A stretch of DNA of 7,390 nt from Bacteroidales bacterium Bact_23 (GCA_001603685.1 LUZO01000373.1:1-7390), one strand, 5' to 3'; counted from the first letter of the stretch, positions 1 through 6,612 are shown. Notes: generated by a model from the letters alone, not told the origin. Translations and numbers: made by a program.

Positions 1-187
1 ATTTGGATAATGAACGGTACCGCACTGAAAAATTATCGGCGGTGTGCGTCGGGAAAGGGGCGGATGGCTTGCGAAAAGCGGCTTTTCAGGGCATGCCGGA
101 ACGACTGCGGAGGCGCCGGCTGACGCTTTTTCAGAATAATTGTTAATAATGTAGCTGCAAATAATAATATATCGCAAAACTGCGTTC
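1..187. other. upstream region with no convincing gene
   Basis: I cannot assign a gene here. One + strand frame is open from position 3 to a TAA at 144-146 (47 codons, beginning LDNERYRTEKLSAV and ending in LTLFQNNC). It could be the C-terminal end of a gene that starts before the window, but I recognise no family in it. A 15-base odd palindrome lies at 73-87 (GAAAAGC, one central base, GCTTTTC). From about 137 to 187 the sequence becomes AT-rich, with several AATAAT motifs, as expected just upstream of a promoter. Confidence 0.35.
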
Positions 188-214
188 ATTGTGTCCTGAA
201 AATAATTACTTTTG
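188..214 (+). promoter_or_regulatory. putative Bacteroidota-type promoter of bamD
   Basis: TACTTTTG at 207-214 is a perfect match to the Bacteroidota -7 consensus TAnnTTTG. The best upstream element is ATTG at 188-191, only 15 bases away, which is a poor -33 box in both sequence and spacing. The -7 box ends five bases before the bamD ATG, so transcription would begin at or next to the start codon. This implies a leaderless or nearly leaderless mRNA, unless a second promoter lies further upstream. Confidence 0.45.
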
Positions 215-219
215 CACCC

Positions 220-1029
220 ATGAAACGAAAAAGCGCTTTTTTCATACTTTTCAGCCTCCTTATTGTTCTCTCCTCGTGCAGCAAATATCAGAAATTGCTG
301 AAGAGCCAGGACAATGAAGTGAAGTATGACAAGGCAATGCAGTACTACGAAAACAAGGATTACTACCGCGCCATCCAGCTATTCGATCAGTTGCAGGCCA
401 TTTACCGCGGCACCGACCGGGCCGAGCGCATAGCCTTTTATTATGCCTACGCCTATTACGAGCAGCATGACTATATCCTGGCCAGCTACTACTTCAAGCA
501 GTTTGCGCGCAGCTATCCCAACAGCAAAAATGCAGAGGAGGCTGCCTTTATGAGCGCTTACTGCAGCTATGTGGATTCGCCCGGCACCAGCCTGGATCAG
601 ACGGTTACCATGGATGCCATTAAGGATCTGCAGCTTTTCATCAACCAGTACCCCTCGAGCGAGCGGGTGGCCAGAGCCAACGAACTGATTGACGAGCTGA
701 GAAGCAAACTTGAAACCAAGGCGTTCGACATTGCAATGCTTTACTACAAAATGATGGATTACAAGGCTGCCATCATCAATTTCGAGAATCTGATCAAGGA
801 CTTTCCGGATACGCGTTACCGCGAAACGGCGATGTACTACATTGCCAAATCATACTTTTCGTATGCCCAGAAGAGCATCGACAGCAAAAAGGAGGAGCGT
901 TTCCAGCACACCTACGATGCCGTGGATAACTTCGTAACCTACTTCCCGGAATCATCATACATAAAGGAACTGAGGAGCATACAGAACAATGCCCGTAAAG
1001 AATTGAACAATCTTACTGTGAATCAATAA
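220..1029 (+). CDS. bamD: outer membrane protein assembly factor BamD (TPR lipoprotein)
   Basis: This is the essential lipoprotein subunit of the BAM complex, which works with BamA to fold and insert beta-barrel proteins into the outer membrane from the periplasmic side. The 269-residue protein starts with a lipoprotein signal peptide: basic MKRK, a hydrophobic stretch, then a lipobox ending LSSC with the lipidated Cys at residue 20. The mature part is a tetratricopeptide solenoid. Repeats are visible at about residues 31-64 (YDKAMQYYENKDYYRAIQLF), 69-102, 130-165, 167-197 and 200-245, rich in paired Tyr/Ala helices and the YPxS/FPDT turns typical of YfiO/BamD. Length and layout are normal for Bacteroidota. 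It is the first gene of a compact cluster, with rpoZ seven bases downstream. A generic TPR lipoprotein is the only alternative; the lipobox, length and neighbours favour BamD. Confidence 0.92.
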   Translation: MKRKSAFFILFSLLIVLSSCSKYQKLLKSQDNEVKYDKAMQYYENKDYYRAIQLFDQLQAIYRGTDRAERIAFYYAYAYYEQHDYILASYYFKQFARSYPNSKNAEEAAFMSAYCSYVDSPGTSLDQTVTMDAIKDLQLFINQYPSSERVARANELIDELRSKLETKAFDIAMLYYKMMDYKAAIINFENLIKDFPDTRYRETAMYYIAKSYFSYAQKSIDSKKEERFQHTYDAVDNFVTYFPESSYIKELRSIQNNARKELNNLTVNQ

Positions 1030-1036
1030 TAAACCT

Positions 1037-1369
1037 ATGGATTTCAAACGAGTAAAAACCGATACGCTTGCAGTTACGCGTAATATGAACGAAATCATGG
1101 AGCCCACCGGCAATGTTTATGAGTCGGTGGCTGTGCTTTCAAAACGCGCCAACCAGATTGCGCTTGAGATTAAGGAAGAGCTGAACTCGAAAATTGCCGA
1201 GTTTGCTACTCCCACCGACAATCTCGAGGAGATTTTCGAAAACCGCGAGCAGATTGAGATTGCAAAATACTACGAATTCCTGCCAAAGCCGACACTGATT
1301 GCCGTTCATGAGTTTCTGAACGATCAGGTCTATTTCAGGAATCCGCATCACGAATCGCAGGAGGAGTAG
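1037..1369 (+). CDS. rpoZ: DNA-directed RNA polymerase subunit omega (Bacteroidota type)
   Basis: This 110-residue cytoplasmic protein corresponds to the omega/Rpb6-type subunit, which helps assemble and stabilise the beta-prime subunit of RNA polymerase. The recognisable Bacteroidota signature includes EPTGNVYESVAVLSKRANQIA at about residues 22-42 (the conserved omega helix), then DNLEEIFENREQIEIAKYYE and PKPTLIAVHEFLNDQVYFRNP near the C terminus. The length is normal for the phylum, and the protein is divergent from proteobacterial RpoZ, so it is often left as hypothetical. It starts seven bases after bamD stops and ends 15 bases before the annotated coaBC start, so all three are probably co-transcribed. 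No Shine-Dalgarno is visible, as usual in this phylum. Confidence 0.9.
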   Translation: MDFKRVKTDTLAVTRNMNEIMEPTGNVYESVAVLSKRANQIALEIKEELNSKIAEFATPTDNLEEIFENREQIEIAKYYEFLPKPTLIAVHEFLNDQVYFRNPHHESQEE

Positions 1370-1384
1370 TAAAACCTGCCAAAA

Positions 1385-2602
1385 ATGCCTGCGATGCTTA
1401 AGGGCAAGAAAATACTTATCGGAGTAACGGGTGGGATCGCCGCTTACAAGATTCCGCTGCTCGTCAGGCTTCTGAAGAAGGAGGGCGCGGAGGTAAAGGT
1501 GGTGATGACCCCCTGTGCCACCGATTTTGTAACTCCTCTTACGCTTTCTACCGTATCGCAGCAGCCGGTTTTGATTGAACCCTACAACAAAACCGATGGT
1601 AGCTGGAACAGCCATGTGGATTGGGGCCGCTGGGCCGATCTGTTTGTGCTGGCTCCCGTTACCGCCAACACCATGGCCAAAATGGCGAACGGAATTGCCG
1701 ACAACCTGCTCACAACCACCTATCTGGCAGCCAAATGCCCGGTGATGTTTGCTCCCGCCATGGACCTCGATATGTTCAACCATCCGACCACGCGTCGGAA
1801 CATCGAAACGCTGCTGTCGTTCGGCCATCGGCTGATTGCTCCCCAGTCGGGCGAGCTGGCCAGCGGCCTCATCGGAACCGGCCGTATGGAAGAGCCCGAG
1901 GTGATTTTTCAGATAATCCGCGATTTTTTTTTCAGAAGCCGTGACTTCAGCGGCAAAAAGGTACTGATTTCGGCCGGGCCTACTTACGAAAGGATTGATC
2001 CGGTGCGGTTTATCGGCAACTTTTCAACCGGTAAGATGGGCTATGCCCTGGCTGACGAAGCGGCTGCCCGCGGGGCTGAGGTAACGCTGGTTTCCGGCCC
2101 GGTAAGCCTTTCGGCGAATCACCCATCGGTAAGGGTTATCCCGGTGACTTCGGCCGCGCAGATGGCTGAAGCCTGTTTCGCCGAAGCGCCTTCGAGCGAT
2201 GTCATCATCATGGCTGCCGCCGTTGCCGATTATACCCCGTCAAATCCGGCATCCGAAAAGATCAAGAAAGCGGGGGAGGAGCTGACCGTAGCGCTGAAAA
2301 AGACCACCGATATCCTTGCCGAACTTGGAAAACGAAAAAAAGCCGGTCAGTTTATCGCCGGGTTTGCCCTGGAGACCACCAATGAAAATGAGCATGCCAT
2401 CGGCAAACTGAAAAATAAAAATGCCGATATGATCGTTCTTAATTCGCTGAACGACGAAGGCGCCGGTTTCGGGCACGATACCAATAAGGTAACCATTTTT
2501 ACCGCCAGCGGCAGCCGGACGGATGTTCCCCTGAAATCGAAAAAGGAGATTGCCGGGGCAATTCTGGATGCCATTGTCAGAGAGCAACCCATAATTGCAT
2601 GA
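1385..2602 (+). CDS. coaBC: bifunctional phosphopantothenoylcysteine decarboxylase / phosphopantothenate-cysteine ligase
   Basis: This cytoplasmic enzyme makes two steps of coenzyme A synthesis. CoaB joins 4'-phosphopantothenate to cysteine using CTP, and the FMN-dependent CoaC half decarboxylates the product to 4'-phosphopantetheine. The CoaC half (residues 1 to about 182) shows GVTGGIAAYK (13-22), catalytic His77 in SHVDW, APVTANTMAKMANGIADNLL and the substrate motif PAMDLDMF (125-131). The CoaB half (about 189-405) shows SAGPTYERIDPVRFI (196-210), NFSTGKMG (212-219), AAAVADY, KIKK (292-295) and ADMIVLNS. At 405 residues the length is normal. Two CoaC positions differ from the classical enzymes: Asn of PxMNxxMW is Asp127, and the Cys of the ACG loop is Ser160 (LASGLIGTGRM). 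A nine-T run (1924-1932) sits at the domain junction. The start at 1394 (MLKGKKIL) is an equally good or better alternative to 1385. Confidence 0.95.
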   Translation: MPAMLKGKKILIGVTGGIAAYKIPLLVRLLKKEGAEVKVVMTPCATDFVTPLTLSTVSQQPVLIEPYNKTDGSWNSHVDWGRWADLFVLAPVTANTMAKMANGIADNLLTTTYLAAKCPVMFAPAMDLDMFNHPTTRRNIETLLSFGHRLIAPQSGELASGLIGTGRMEEPEVIFQIIRDFFFRSRDFSGKKVLISAGPTYERIDPVRFIGNFSTGKMGYALADEAAARGAEVTLVSGPVSLSANHPSVRVIPVTSAAQMAEACFAEAPSSDVIIMAAAVADYTPSNPASEKIKKAGEELTVALKKTTDILAELGKRKKAGQFIAGFALETTNENEHAIGKLKNKNADMIVLNSLNDEGAGFGHDTNKVTIFTASGSRTDVPLKSKKEIAGAILDAIVREQPIIA

Positions 2603-2624
2603 TGACGGAATTAAAAAGATAAGC

Positions 2625-3524
2625 ATGAAACACTTCACCATAATTCTTCTTCTGGTTCTGACCCTTTTTTCGGCAAAGGCTCAGGAATTTCATGTCACGG
2701 TTCAGGTAACCTCGCCTCAGGTTGAAGGTACCGAGAAGAAGATCTTCGAAACCCTTCAGCAGGAGTTGTACGACTTTGTAAACAACCGCCGCTGGACCAA
2801 TTATACCTACAAACCCGAAGAGAGGATTGAGGGAACCATCCTGATTACCGTTGAAAACCGTTCGGGCGAGGATTTTAAGGCGAAAATCAACCTGGCGCTC
2901 CGCCGCCCGGTGTTTAAGGCATCGTACAACACCACCCTGCTCAACTACCTCGACCGCGATTTCGACTTTAAGTATGTTGAGTATCAAACGCTTGACTACT
3001 CTGATAATGTATTCAACTCCAACCTGACCTCCACCATCGCTTACTGGCTGTATATGTATCTGGGTATTGACGGCGATTCGTTTGCCAAAAACGGCGGCTC
3101 GCCCTATTTTGCCAAGGCTCAGAATATTGTGAACATGGGTCAGAATGCGCGAGAGAAGGGGTGGAAGGCTTTCGAGGGGCAGAAAAACCGTTACTGGCTG
3201 CTCGAGAACCTCACCAATCCCACCTATTCGGCGCTGCGCGAGGCATCGTACCGTTACCACAGGCACGGCCTCGACCTGATGGCCGACGATGTGGAAGCGG
3301 GCAGAGCCGGCATAAACGAAAGCCTGGAACTGCTGCGCAAAGTCAACCGCGAGCGCCCGGGGCTGTTCGCCCTGCAGCTTTTTATGGAAGCCAAGCGCGA
3401 CGAGCTGGTTAACATCTACTCACAGGCATCGCCCATGGACAAAACCAAAGCAGTAAACATTCTGAAAGAGATAGATCCGGCAAACGCCTCCAAATATCAG
3501 CGTATCCTCGAGACACAAAAATAA
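2625..3524 (+). CDS. porD: DUF4835 family protein, PorD-like (type IX secretion associated)
   Basis: I recognise this as the DUF4835 family, found in Bacteroidota and annotated as type IX secretion protein PorD; its exact biochemical role is not clear to me. The product is 299 residues and begins with a Sec signal peptide, MKHFTIILLLVLTLFSAKA, with probable cleavage before QEFHV, giving a periplasmic or outer-membrane-associated protein. The family-like mature sequence includes QVTSPQVEGTEKKIFETLQ, then RRWTNYTYKPEERIEGTILI, ASYNTTLLNYLDRDFDF and a C-terminal helical part ending NASKYQRILE. I place the start at 2625 because the in-frame extension back to 2595 would put a charged segment (MHDDGIKKIS) before the signal and overlap the coaBC stop. 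The gap after coaBC is 22 bases, so co-transcription is likely. The coaBC-porD-recN order is, as I recall, common in the phylum. Confidence 0.85.
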   Translation: MKHFTIILLLVLTLFSAKAQEFHVTVQVTSPQVEGTEKKIFETLQQELYDFVNNRRWTNYTYKPEERIEGTILITVENRSGEDFKAKINLALRRPVFKASYNTTLLNYLDRDFDFKYVEYQTLDYSDNVFNSNLTSTIAYWLYMYLGIDGDSFAKNGGSPYFAKAQNIVNMGQNAREKGWKAFEGQKNRYWLLENLTNPTYSALREASYRYHRHGLDLMADDVEAGRAGINESLELLRKVNRERPGLFALQLFMEAKRDELVNIYSQASPMDKTKAVNILKEIDPANASKYQRILETQK

Positions 3525-3547
3525 ATACCCCGTTTCGGCGGATTTTG

Positions 3548-3555
3548 TAAATTTG
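3548..3555 (+). promoter_or_regulatory. putative -7 box upstream of recN
   Basis: TAAATTTG matches the Bacteroidota TAnnTTTG consensus exactly. It lies in the 54-base gap after porD and 23 bases before the recN ATG, which would give a short leader of roughly 17 bases. No good TTTG -33 element is present at the usual 17-20 base spacing (the nearest is TTTC at 3533-3536, too close). It may be a weak internal promoter that lets recN be expressed partly independently of the upstream cluster. Confidence 0.4.
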
Positions 3556-3578
3556 CATTCCAAACCTGATTCCGGGAT

Positions 3579-5237
3579 ATGCTGACAAGCCTCTCCATTT
3601 CCAACTATGCCCTGATTCGCAGTTTAAACATTGATTTCAGCGGCCGTTTTTCCGTGATTACCGGTGAAACGGGAGCCGGGAAGTCAATCATTCTGGGCGC
3701 GCTGGGGCTGATACTGGGACAAAGGGCCGAGAACCTAAGTACACCCGATAAGTCGGCGAAATGCACCATCGAAGGCTCGTTCGACATCAGCAACTGCGAT
3801 CTGGAGGAGTTCTTCGCTCAAAACGATCTGGATTACGACCATCACTGCATCATCCGCCGCGAAATCAACCCCCAGGGGAAATCAAGGGCATTCATCAACG
3901 ACACGCCTGTCGGGCTGAATCAACTGAAAGAGCTAACCTCACGACTGATTGATGTCCACTCGCAGCATCAGACGCTTCTGCTGCAGGAGTCGGCATTTCA
4001 GCTATCGGTGGTGGATTCGGTGGCGGGAAACAACGCCCTGCTTGCCGATTACAAAACGGTGTTCAGAAAGCTGAATGCCCTGGAAAAGAACCTAGCCGAC
4101 CTTCAGCAAAAAAACGATGAAGCCCGCGCAGAACTCGACTACCTCAGTTTTCTTTTCGATGAACTGGAAAAGGCAAAGCTCAGCCCCGGCGAAGAGGAAC
4201 AGTTGGAACAGGAGTCGGAGGTGCTCGGACACGCCGAAGAGATTAAGGAAAAACTGTTTAGTGCGGCCGGTCTGCTGAGCGGCAGCGAGGAGAACATCAT
4301 CAGGAGGCTGAATGAGGTGGCAACGCTGCTTCAGCAGGCTGCCCGCCACCACAGCGAGGCCGGAGTGCTGGCCGAAAGGCTCGCCGCTTCCATCATCGAA
4401 ATAAAGGACATTGCCGGTACGGTGAGCCGCCTGGATGAGAACACCATATATAATCCGGAGCGGCTGGAGGAGGTAAACGAGCGGCTGGCGCTGATTTACA
4501 ACCTGGAACAGAAACATCATGTGCGCACGGCCGCCGCACTGCTGGAAAAAATGGAAGCCATCGGCGAAAAGATCGGCAATGCCGCTTCGCTCGATGGCCG
4601 GATTGTTGCCCTTTCGGCTGAAATATCCGCCACAAGGGAGGAACTTGCCGGCCTTGCCGCCCGCCTTGGCAAAGAGCGGCGCAGGGTTGCGGCGCAGATA
4701 GAAAATGAGGTACTGGCAACCGTAAGGCAACTGGGAATCAGGGATGCCGCCTTCCGCGTTGACATCTCCACCCTGGAGCAGCCCGGCCAGTTTGGCACCG
4801 ACAGGGTCAGGTTTATGTTCAGCGCAAACAAGGGCAGCGAAATGAACGAGCTGTCGAAGATCGCTTCCGGCGGAGAGCTTTCGCGCCTGATGCTGGCCGT
4901 GAAATCGCTGATTTCATCGAGCAGCCTGCTGCCAACCATAATCTTCGATGAGATCGACAGCGGCATTTCGGGCGATATCGCTTCGAAAGTTGGAAATATT
5001 CTTGCGGAAATGTCAGAAAGGATGCAGGTAATCGTAATCACCCACCTGCCGCAGATTGCCGGAAAGAGCAGCGAACACTTCAAAGTGTACAAATACAACG
5101 ACGGCGGAATGACCTACTCCACCATTACCCTGCTGGCGGCTGATGAGCGGATTTCAGAACTCGCCCTGATGATAAGCGGCAACCCCGACCTGGAAGTTGC
5201 CCGCGAAACCGCCAAAGAACTGCTCAAAAACAATTAA
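3579..5237 (+). CDS. recN: DNA repair protein RecN (SMC-like ATPase)
   Basis: RecN is a cytoplasmic SMC-like ATPase that acts early in recombinational repair of DNA double-strand breaks, tethering or organising broken ends. The 552-residue protein has the split ABC ATPase layout. The N-terminal half contains SISNYALI and the Walker A GETGAGKS (29-36), then RSRAFIND-like sequence and the Q-loop region DVHSQHQTLLL (125-135). A charged coiled-coil region spans about 155-380. The C-terminal half contains the ABC signature IASGGELSRL (428-437), Walker B TIIFDEID (453-460), the D-loop region SGISGDIA and the switch His489 in VITHLPQIA. All catalytic motifs are intact and the length is normal. The start MLTSLSISNYALI matches the usual RecN N terminus. 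It follows porD after 54 bases and may have its own promoter; I see no recognisable LexA-type operator. Confidence 0.95.
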   Translation: MLTSLSISNYALIRSLNIDFSGRFSVITGETGAGKSIILGALGLILGQRAENLSTPDKSAKCTIEGSFDISNCDLEEFFAQNDLDYDHHCIIRREINPQGKSRAFINDTPVGLNQLKELTSRLIDVHSQHQTLLLQESAFQLSVVDSVAGNNALLADYKTVFRKLNALEKNLADLQQKNDEARAELDYLSFLFDELEKAKLSPGEEEQLEQESEVLGHAEEIKEKLFSAAGLLSGSEENIIRRLNEVATLLQQAARHHSEAGVLAERLAASIIEIKDIAGTVSRLDENTIYNPERLEEVNERLALIYNLEQKHHVRTAAALLEKMEAIGEKIGNAASLDGRIVALSAEISATREELAGLAARLGKERRRVAAQIENEVLATVRQLGIRDAAFRVDISTLEQPGQFGTDRVRFMFSANKGSEMNELSKIASGGELSRLMLAVKSLISSSSLLPTIIFDEIDSGISGDIASKVGNILAEMSERMQVIVITHLPQIAGKSSEHFKVYKYNDGGMTYSTITLLAADERISELALMISGNPDLEVARETAKELLKNN

Positions 5238-5249
5238 CCAATTCATTTG

Positions 5250-5279
5250 TTTGTTTGCTGATAAGACATCGGCATTTTG
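5250..5279 (+). promoter_or_regulatory. possible fabI promoter
   Basis: The 62-base gap between recN and fabI carries three overlapping TTTG words at 5246-5257. One of them (5250-5253) lies 18 bases upstream of GCATTTTG at 5272-5279, which has the TTTG half of the -7 consensus but not the leading TA. Spacing is right but the -7 box is imperfect, so this is a weak call. If real, the leader before the ATG at 5300 would be about 14 bases. No terminator is visible after recN, so read-through into fabI is equally possible. Confidence 0.3.
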
Positions 5280-5299
5280 TATGAACCAAATCAAAACAT

Positions 5300-6163
5300 A
5301 TGGCTTATAATTTACTAAAAGGAAAAAAAGGAATTATTTTCGGTGCGCTTAACAGCAACTCAATTGCATGGAAGGTTGCGGAAAAGGCTCACGAAGAAGG
5401 AGCTGAGATTGTTCTTACCAATACAGCGCTTGCCATCCGGATGGGCGAACTCGACGAGCTGGCCCAGAAGATCGGGGCACACATGATTCCTGCTGATGCT
5501 ACAAGCGTTGCAGATCTGGAGAACCTTTTTTCGAAAACCATGGAGATTTTTGGCGGACAGATTGACTTTGTTCTGCATTCCATCGGGATGTCGCCGAATG
5601 TGAGAAAGAAAATTCCCTACGATGACATCAATTACGATTTCTTCAGCAAAACGCTCGACATCTCGGCCCTTTCATTTCACAAGATGATACAGGTGGCCAA
5701 GAAGATGGATGCCATTAAGGAGTGGGGTTCCATTGTTGCGCTCTCCTATATCGCCGCGCAACGCACCTTGTACGAGTACAACGATATGGCCGATGCCAAG
5801 GCGGTGCTGGAGTCGATTGCCCGCAGCTTTGGTTACATTTATGGCCGCGAAAAGCATGTACGAATCAACACCATTTCGCAGTCGCCCACCCCGACCACGG
5901 CAGGGCAGGGGGTAAAGGGTTTTTCGGCACTGATGGACTTCACCGAACGCATGGCACCGCTCGGAAATGCCTCAGCCGACGAGTGCGCCGACTACTGCAT
6001 TACCCTCTTCTCAGACCTTACGAGAAAAGTTACCATGCAGAACCTCTACCACGACGGCGGATTCAGCAGTATGGGTATGAGCTCAAGAGCCATGATACAG
6101 TACAACAAAAGCCTTGAGTGTAAGGAATGTAAAGAAAATCCGCTGAATCATCCGGATGAATGA
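5300..6163 (+). CDS. fabI: enoyl-[acyl-carrier-protein] reductase (NADH), FabI type
   Basis: FabI catalyses the last reduction of each cycle of type II fatty acid elongation, turning trans-2-enoyl-ACP into acyl-ACP with NAD(P)H in the cytoplasm. It is a divergent short-chain dehydrogenase/reductase with the FabI form of the Rossmann nucleotide loop, GALNSNSIAWKVAE (15-28). Other family marks are DATS (66-69), DFVLHSIGMS (89-98) and the catalytic Tyr-x6-Lys, Tyr160 and Lys167 in YEYNDMADAK, with the second conserved Tyr at 150. SQSPTPTTAGQGVKGF (193-208), LGNA, and VTMQNLYHDGG near the end are strongly Bacteroidota-like. At 287 residues it is slightly long: beyond about 268 there is a charged tail, SLECKECKENPLNHPDE, holding a CxxC pair (274, 277). 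A strong terminator follows, so fabI ends its transcription unit. Confidence 0.95.
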   Translation: MAYNLLKGKKGIIFGALNSNSIAWKVAEKAHEEGAEIVLTNTALAIRMGELDELAQKIGAHMIPADATSVADLENLFSKTMEIFGGQIDFVLHSIGMSPNVRKKIPYDDINYDFFSKTLDISALSFHKMIQVAKKMDAIKEWGSIVALSYIAAQRTLYEYNDMADAKAVLESIARSFGYIYGREKHVRINTISQSPTPTTAGQGVKGFSALMDFTERMAPLGNASADECADYCITLFSDLTRKVTMQNLYHDGGFSSMGMSSRAMIQYNKSLECKECKENPLNHPDE

Positions 6164-6196
6164 TTTTCCGGAAAGGATTTGATGGAATAAATATTG

Positions 6197-6229
6197 CCGG
6201 CCGGATTTTCCGGCCGGTTTTGTTTTTTT
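6197..6229 (+). terminator. rho-independent terminator after fabI
   Basis: CCGGCCGG at 6197-6204 pairs perfectly with CCGGCCGG at 6210-6217 around the five-base loop ATTTT, giving an all-GC eight-base-pair stem. It is followed directly by TTTTGTTTTTTT (6218-6229). It begins 33 bases after the fabI stop. This is a classic intrinsic terminator on the + strand. Confidence 0.93.
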
Positions 6230-6262
6230 GGAGTTCCCAACGAAAATGATGATTTGGAATTC

Positions 6263-6340
6263 GCCACTTATACTTCCATTTTTTTAGTGGGATTTTGTGT
6301 TTCCCGCATCCGCGGGATCAATGATCCGTGTTTTTGTGGC
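6263..6340. repeat. palindromic repeat element, copy 1 (degenerate)
   Basis: This element is bounded by GCCACT (6263) and GTTTTTGTGGC (ending 6340), so its ends are inverted copies of each other. It shares the words TTTTTAGTGGGATTT and GTTTTTGTGGC with copy 2 just downstream. It lacks most of the left arm seen in copy 2. Within its right arm it carries an extra segment of about 20 bases containing two small perfect palindromes: CCCGC-ATCC-GCGGG at 6303-6316 and GGATCA-A-TGATCC at 6315-6327. It is non-coding, and I see no open frame that resembles a protein. Confidence 0.6.
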
Positions 6341-6352
6341 TATTCCTTTTTT

Positions 6353-6434
6353 GCCACTAAGACACCAAGACACAGAAGAACACAAAAGTATTTCGTCTTT
6401 TTAGTGGGATTTAGTGCTTTAATGTTTTTGTGGC
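6353..6434. repeat. palindromic repeat element, copy 2
   Basis: This copy runs from GCCACTAAGACACCAAGACA at 6353 to GTTTTTGTGGC ending at 6434. The left arm (6353-6388) and the reverse complement of the right arm (6397-6434) align imperfectly, with perfect agreement at the GCCAC/GTGGC ends, so the whole can fold as one long imperfect hairpin. From memory, intergenic repeats of the style GCCACTAAGACAC...GTGTCTTTGTGGC occur dispersed in several environmental bacterial genomes; I could not check this. Only 12 bases separate it from copy 1. Confidence 0.65.
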
Positions 6435-6444
6435 ATTAAAAAAG

Positions 6445-6490
6445 GTCGCTTCATTAGGATATGGAAAACTCCATAGGAGCGACATTATCG
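6445..6490 (-). repeat. short hairpin repeat, unit A (inverted), inside a larger stem-loop
   Basis: On the minus strand the core 6467-6490 reads GATAATGTCG followed by a hairpin with GCTCC/GGAGT arms and loop TAT (6468-6480), the same design as units B and C. Positions 6480-6490 (CGACATTATCG) are the exact reverse complement of 6560-6570 in unit B. A larger fold is also possible: 6445-6452 (GTCGCTTC) pairs with 6476-6483 (GGAGCGAC, one G-T pair), enclosing TATGGA-AAAC-TCCATA at 6460-6475. Confidence 0.6.
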
Positions 6491-6559
6491 TTAGAAATTA
6501 AAAACGGTAAATTCCATGTAATTTGGTTGGCTTTGCGAGAACGCCGGTTTATCTGCGGA

Positions 6560-6584
6560 CGATAATGTCGTCCCTCCGAGACTT
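6560..6584 (+). repeat. short hairpin repeat, unit B
   Basis: The unit reads CGATAATGTC followed by a hairpin with arms GTCCC (6570-6574) and GAGAC (6578-6582) around loop TCC; one of five pairs is mismatched. It matches unit C at 21 of 24 positions and starts 52 bases before it. It is inverted relative to unit A, with 69 bases between the perfectly matched 11-base arms. Confidence 0.65.
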
Positions 6585-6612
6585 GTGGGTATTTGTTATT
6601 GCCTGATGCTAC

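Noticed and set aside
73..87. Perfect 15-base palindrome GAAAAGC-G-GCTTTTC as an operator or terminator
   Set aside because: The one-base centre is too tight for an RNA hairpin, no T run follows, and a single such palindrome is expected by chance; no regulator could be matched to it.
1139..1828. 229-codon minus-strand open frame across rpoZ and coaBC
   Set aside because: It is antisense to two clearly recognisable genes, and its His/Arg/Gly-rich translation is typical of a shadow frame.
2595..2624. Upstream TTG start for the PorD-like protein
   Set aside because: It would overlap the coaBC stop and place ten charged residues before an otherwise standard signal peptide.
6194..6439. 81-codon + strand open frame after fabI
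   Set aside because: It starts inside the fabI terminator and runs through the palindromic repeats; the translation simply follows the repeat words and looks like no protein family.
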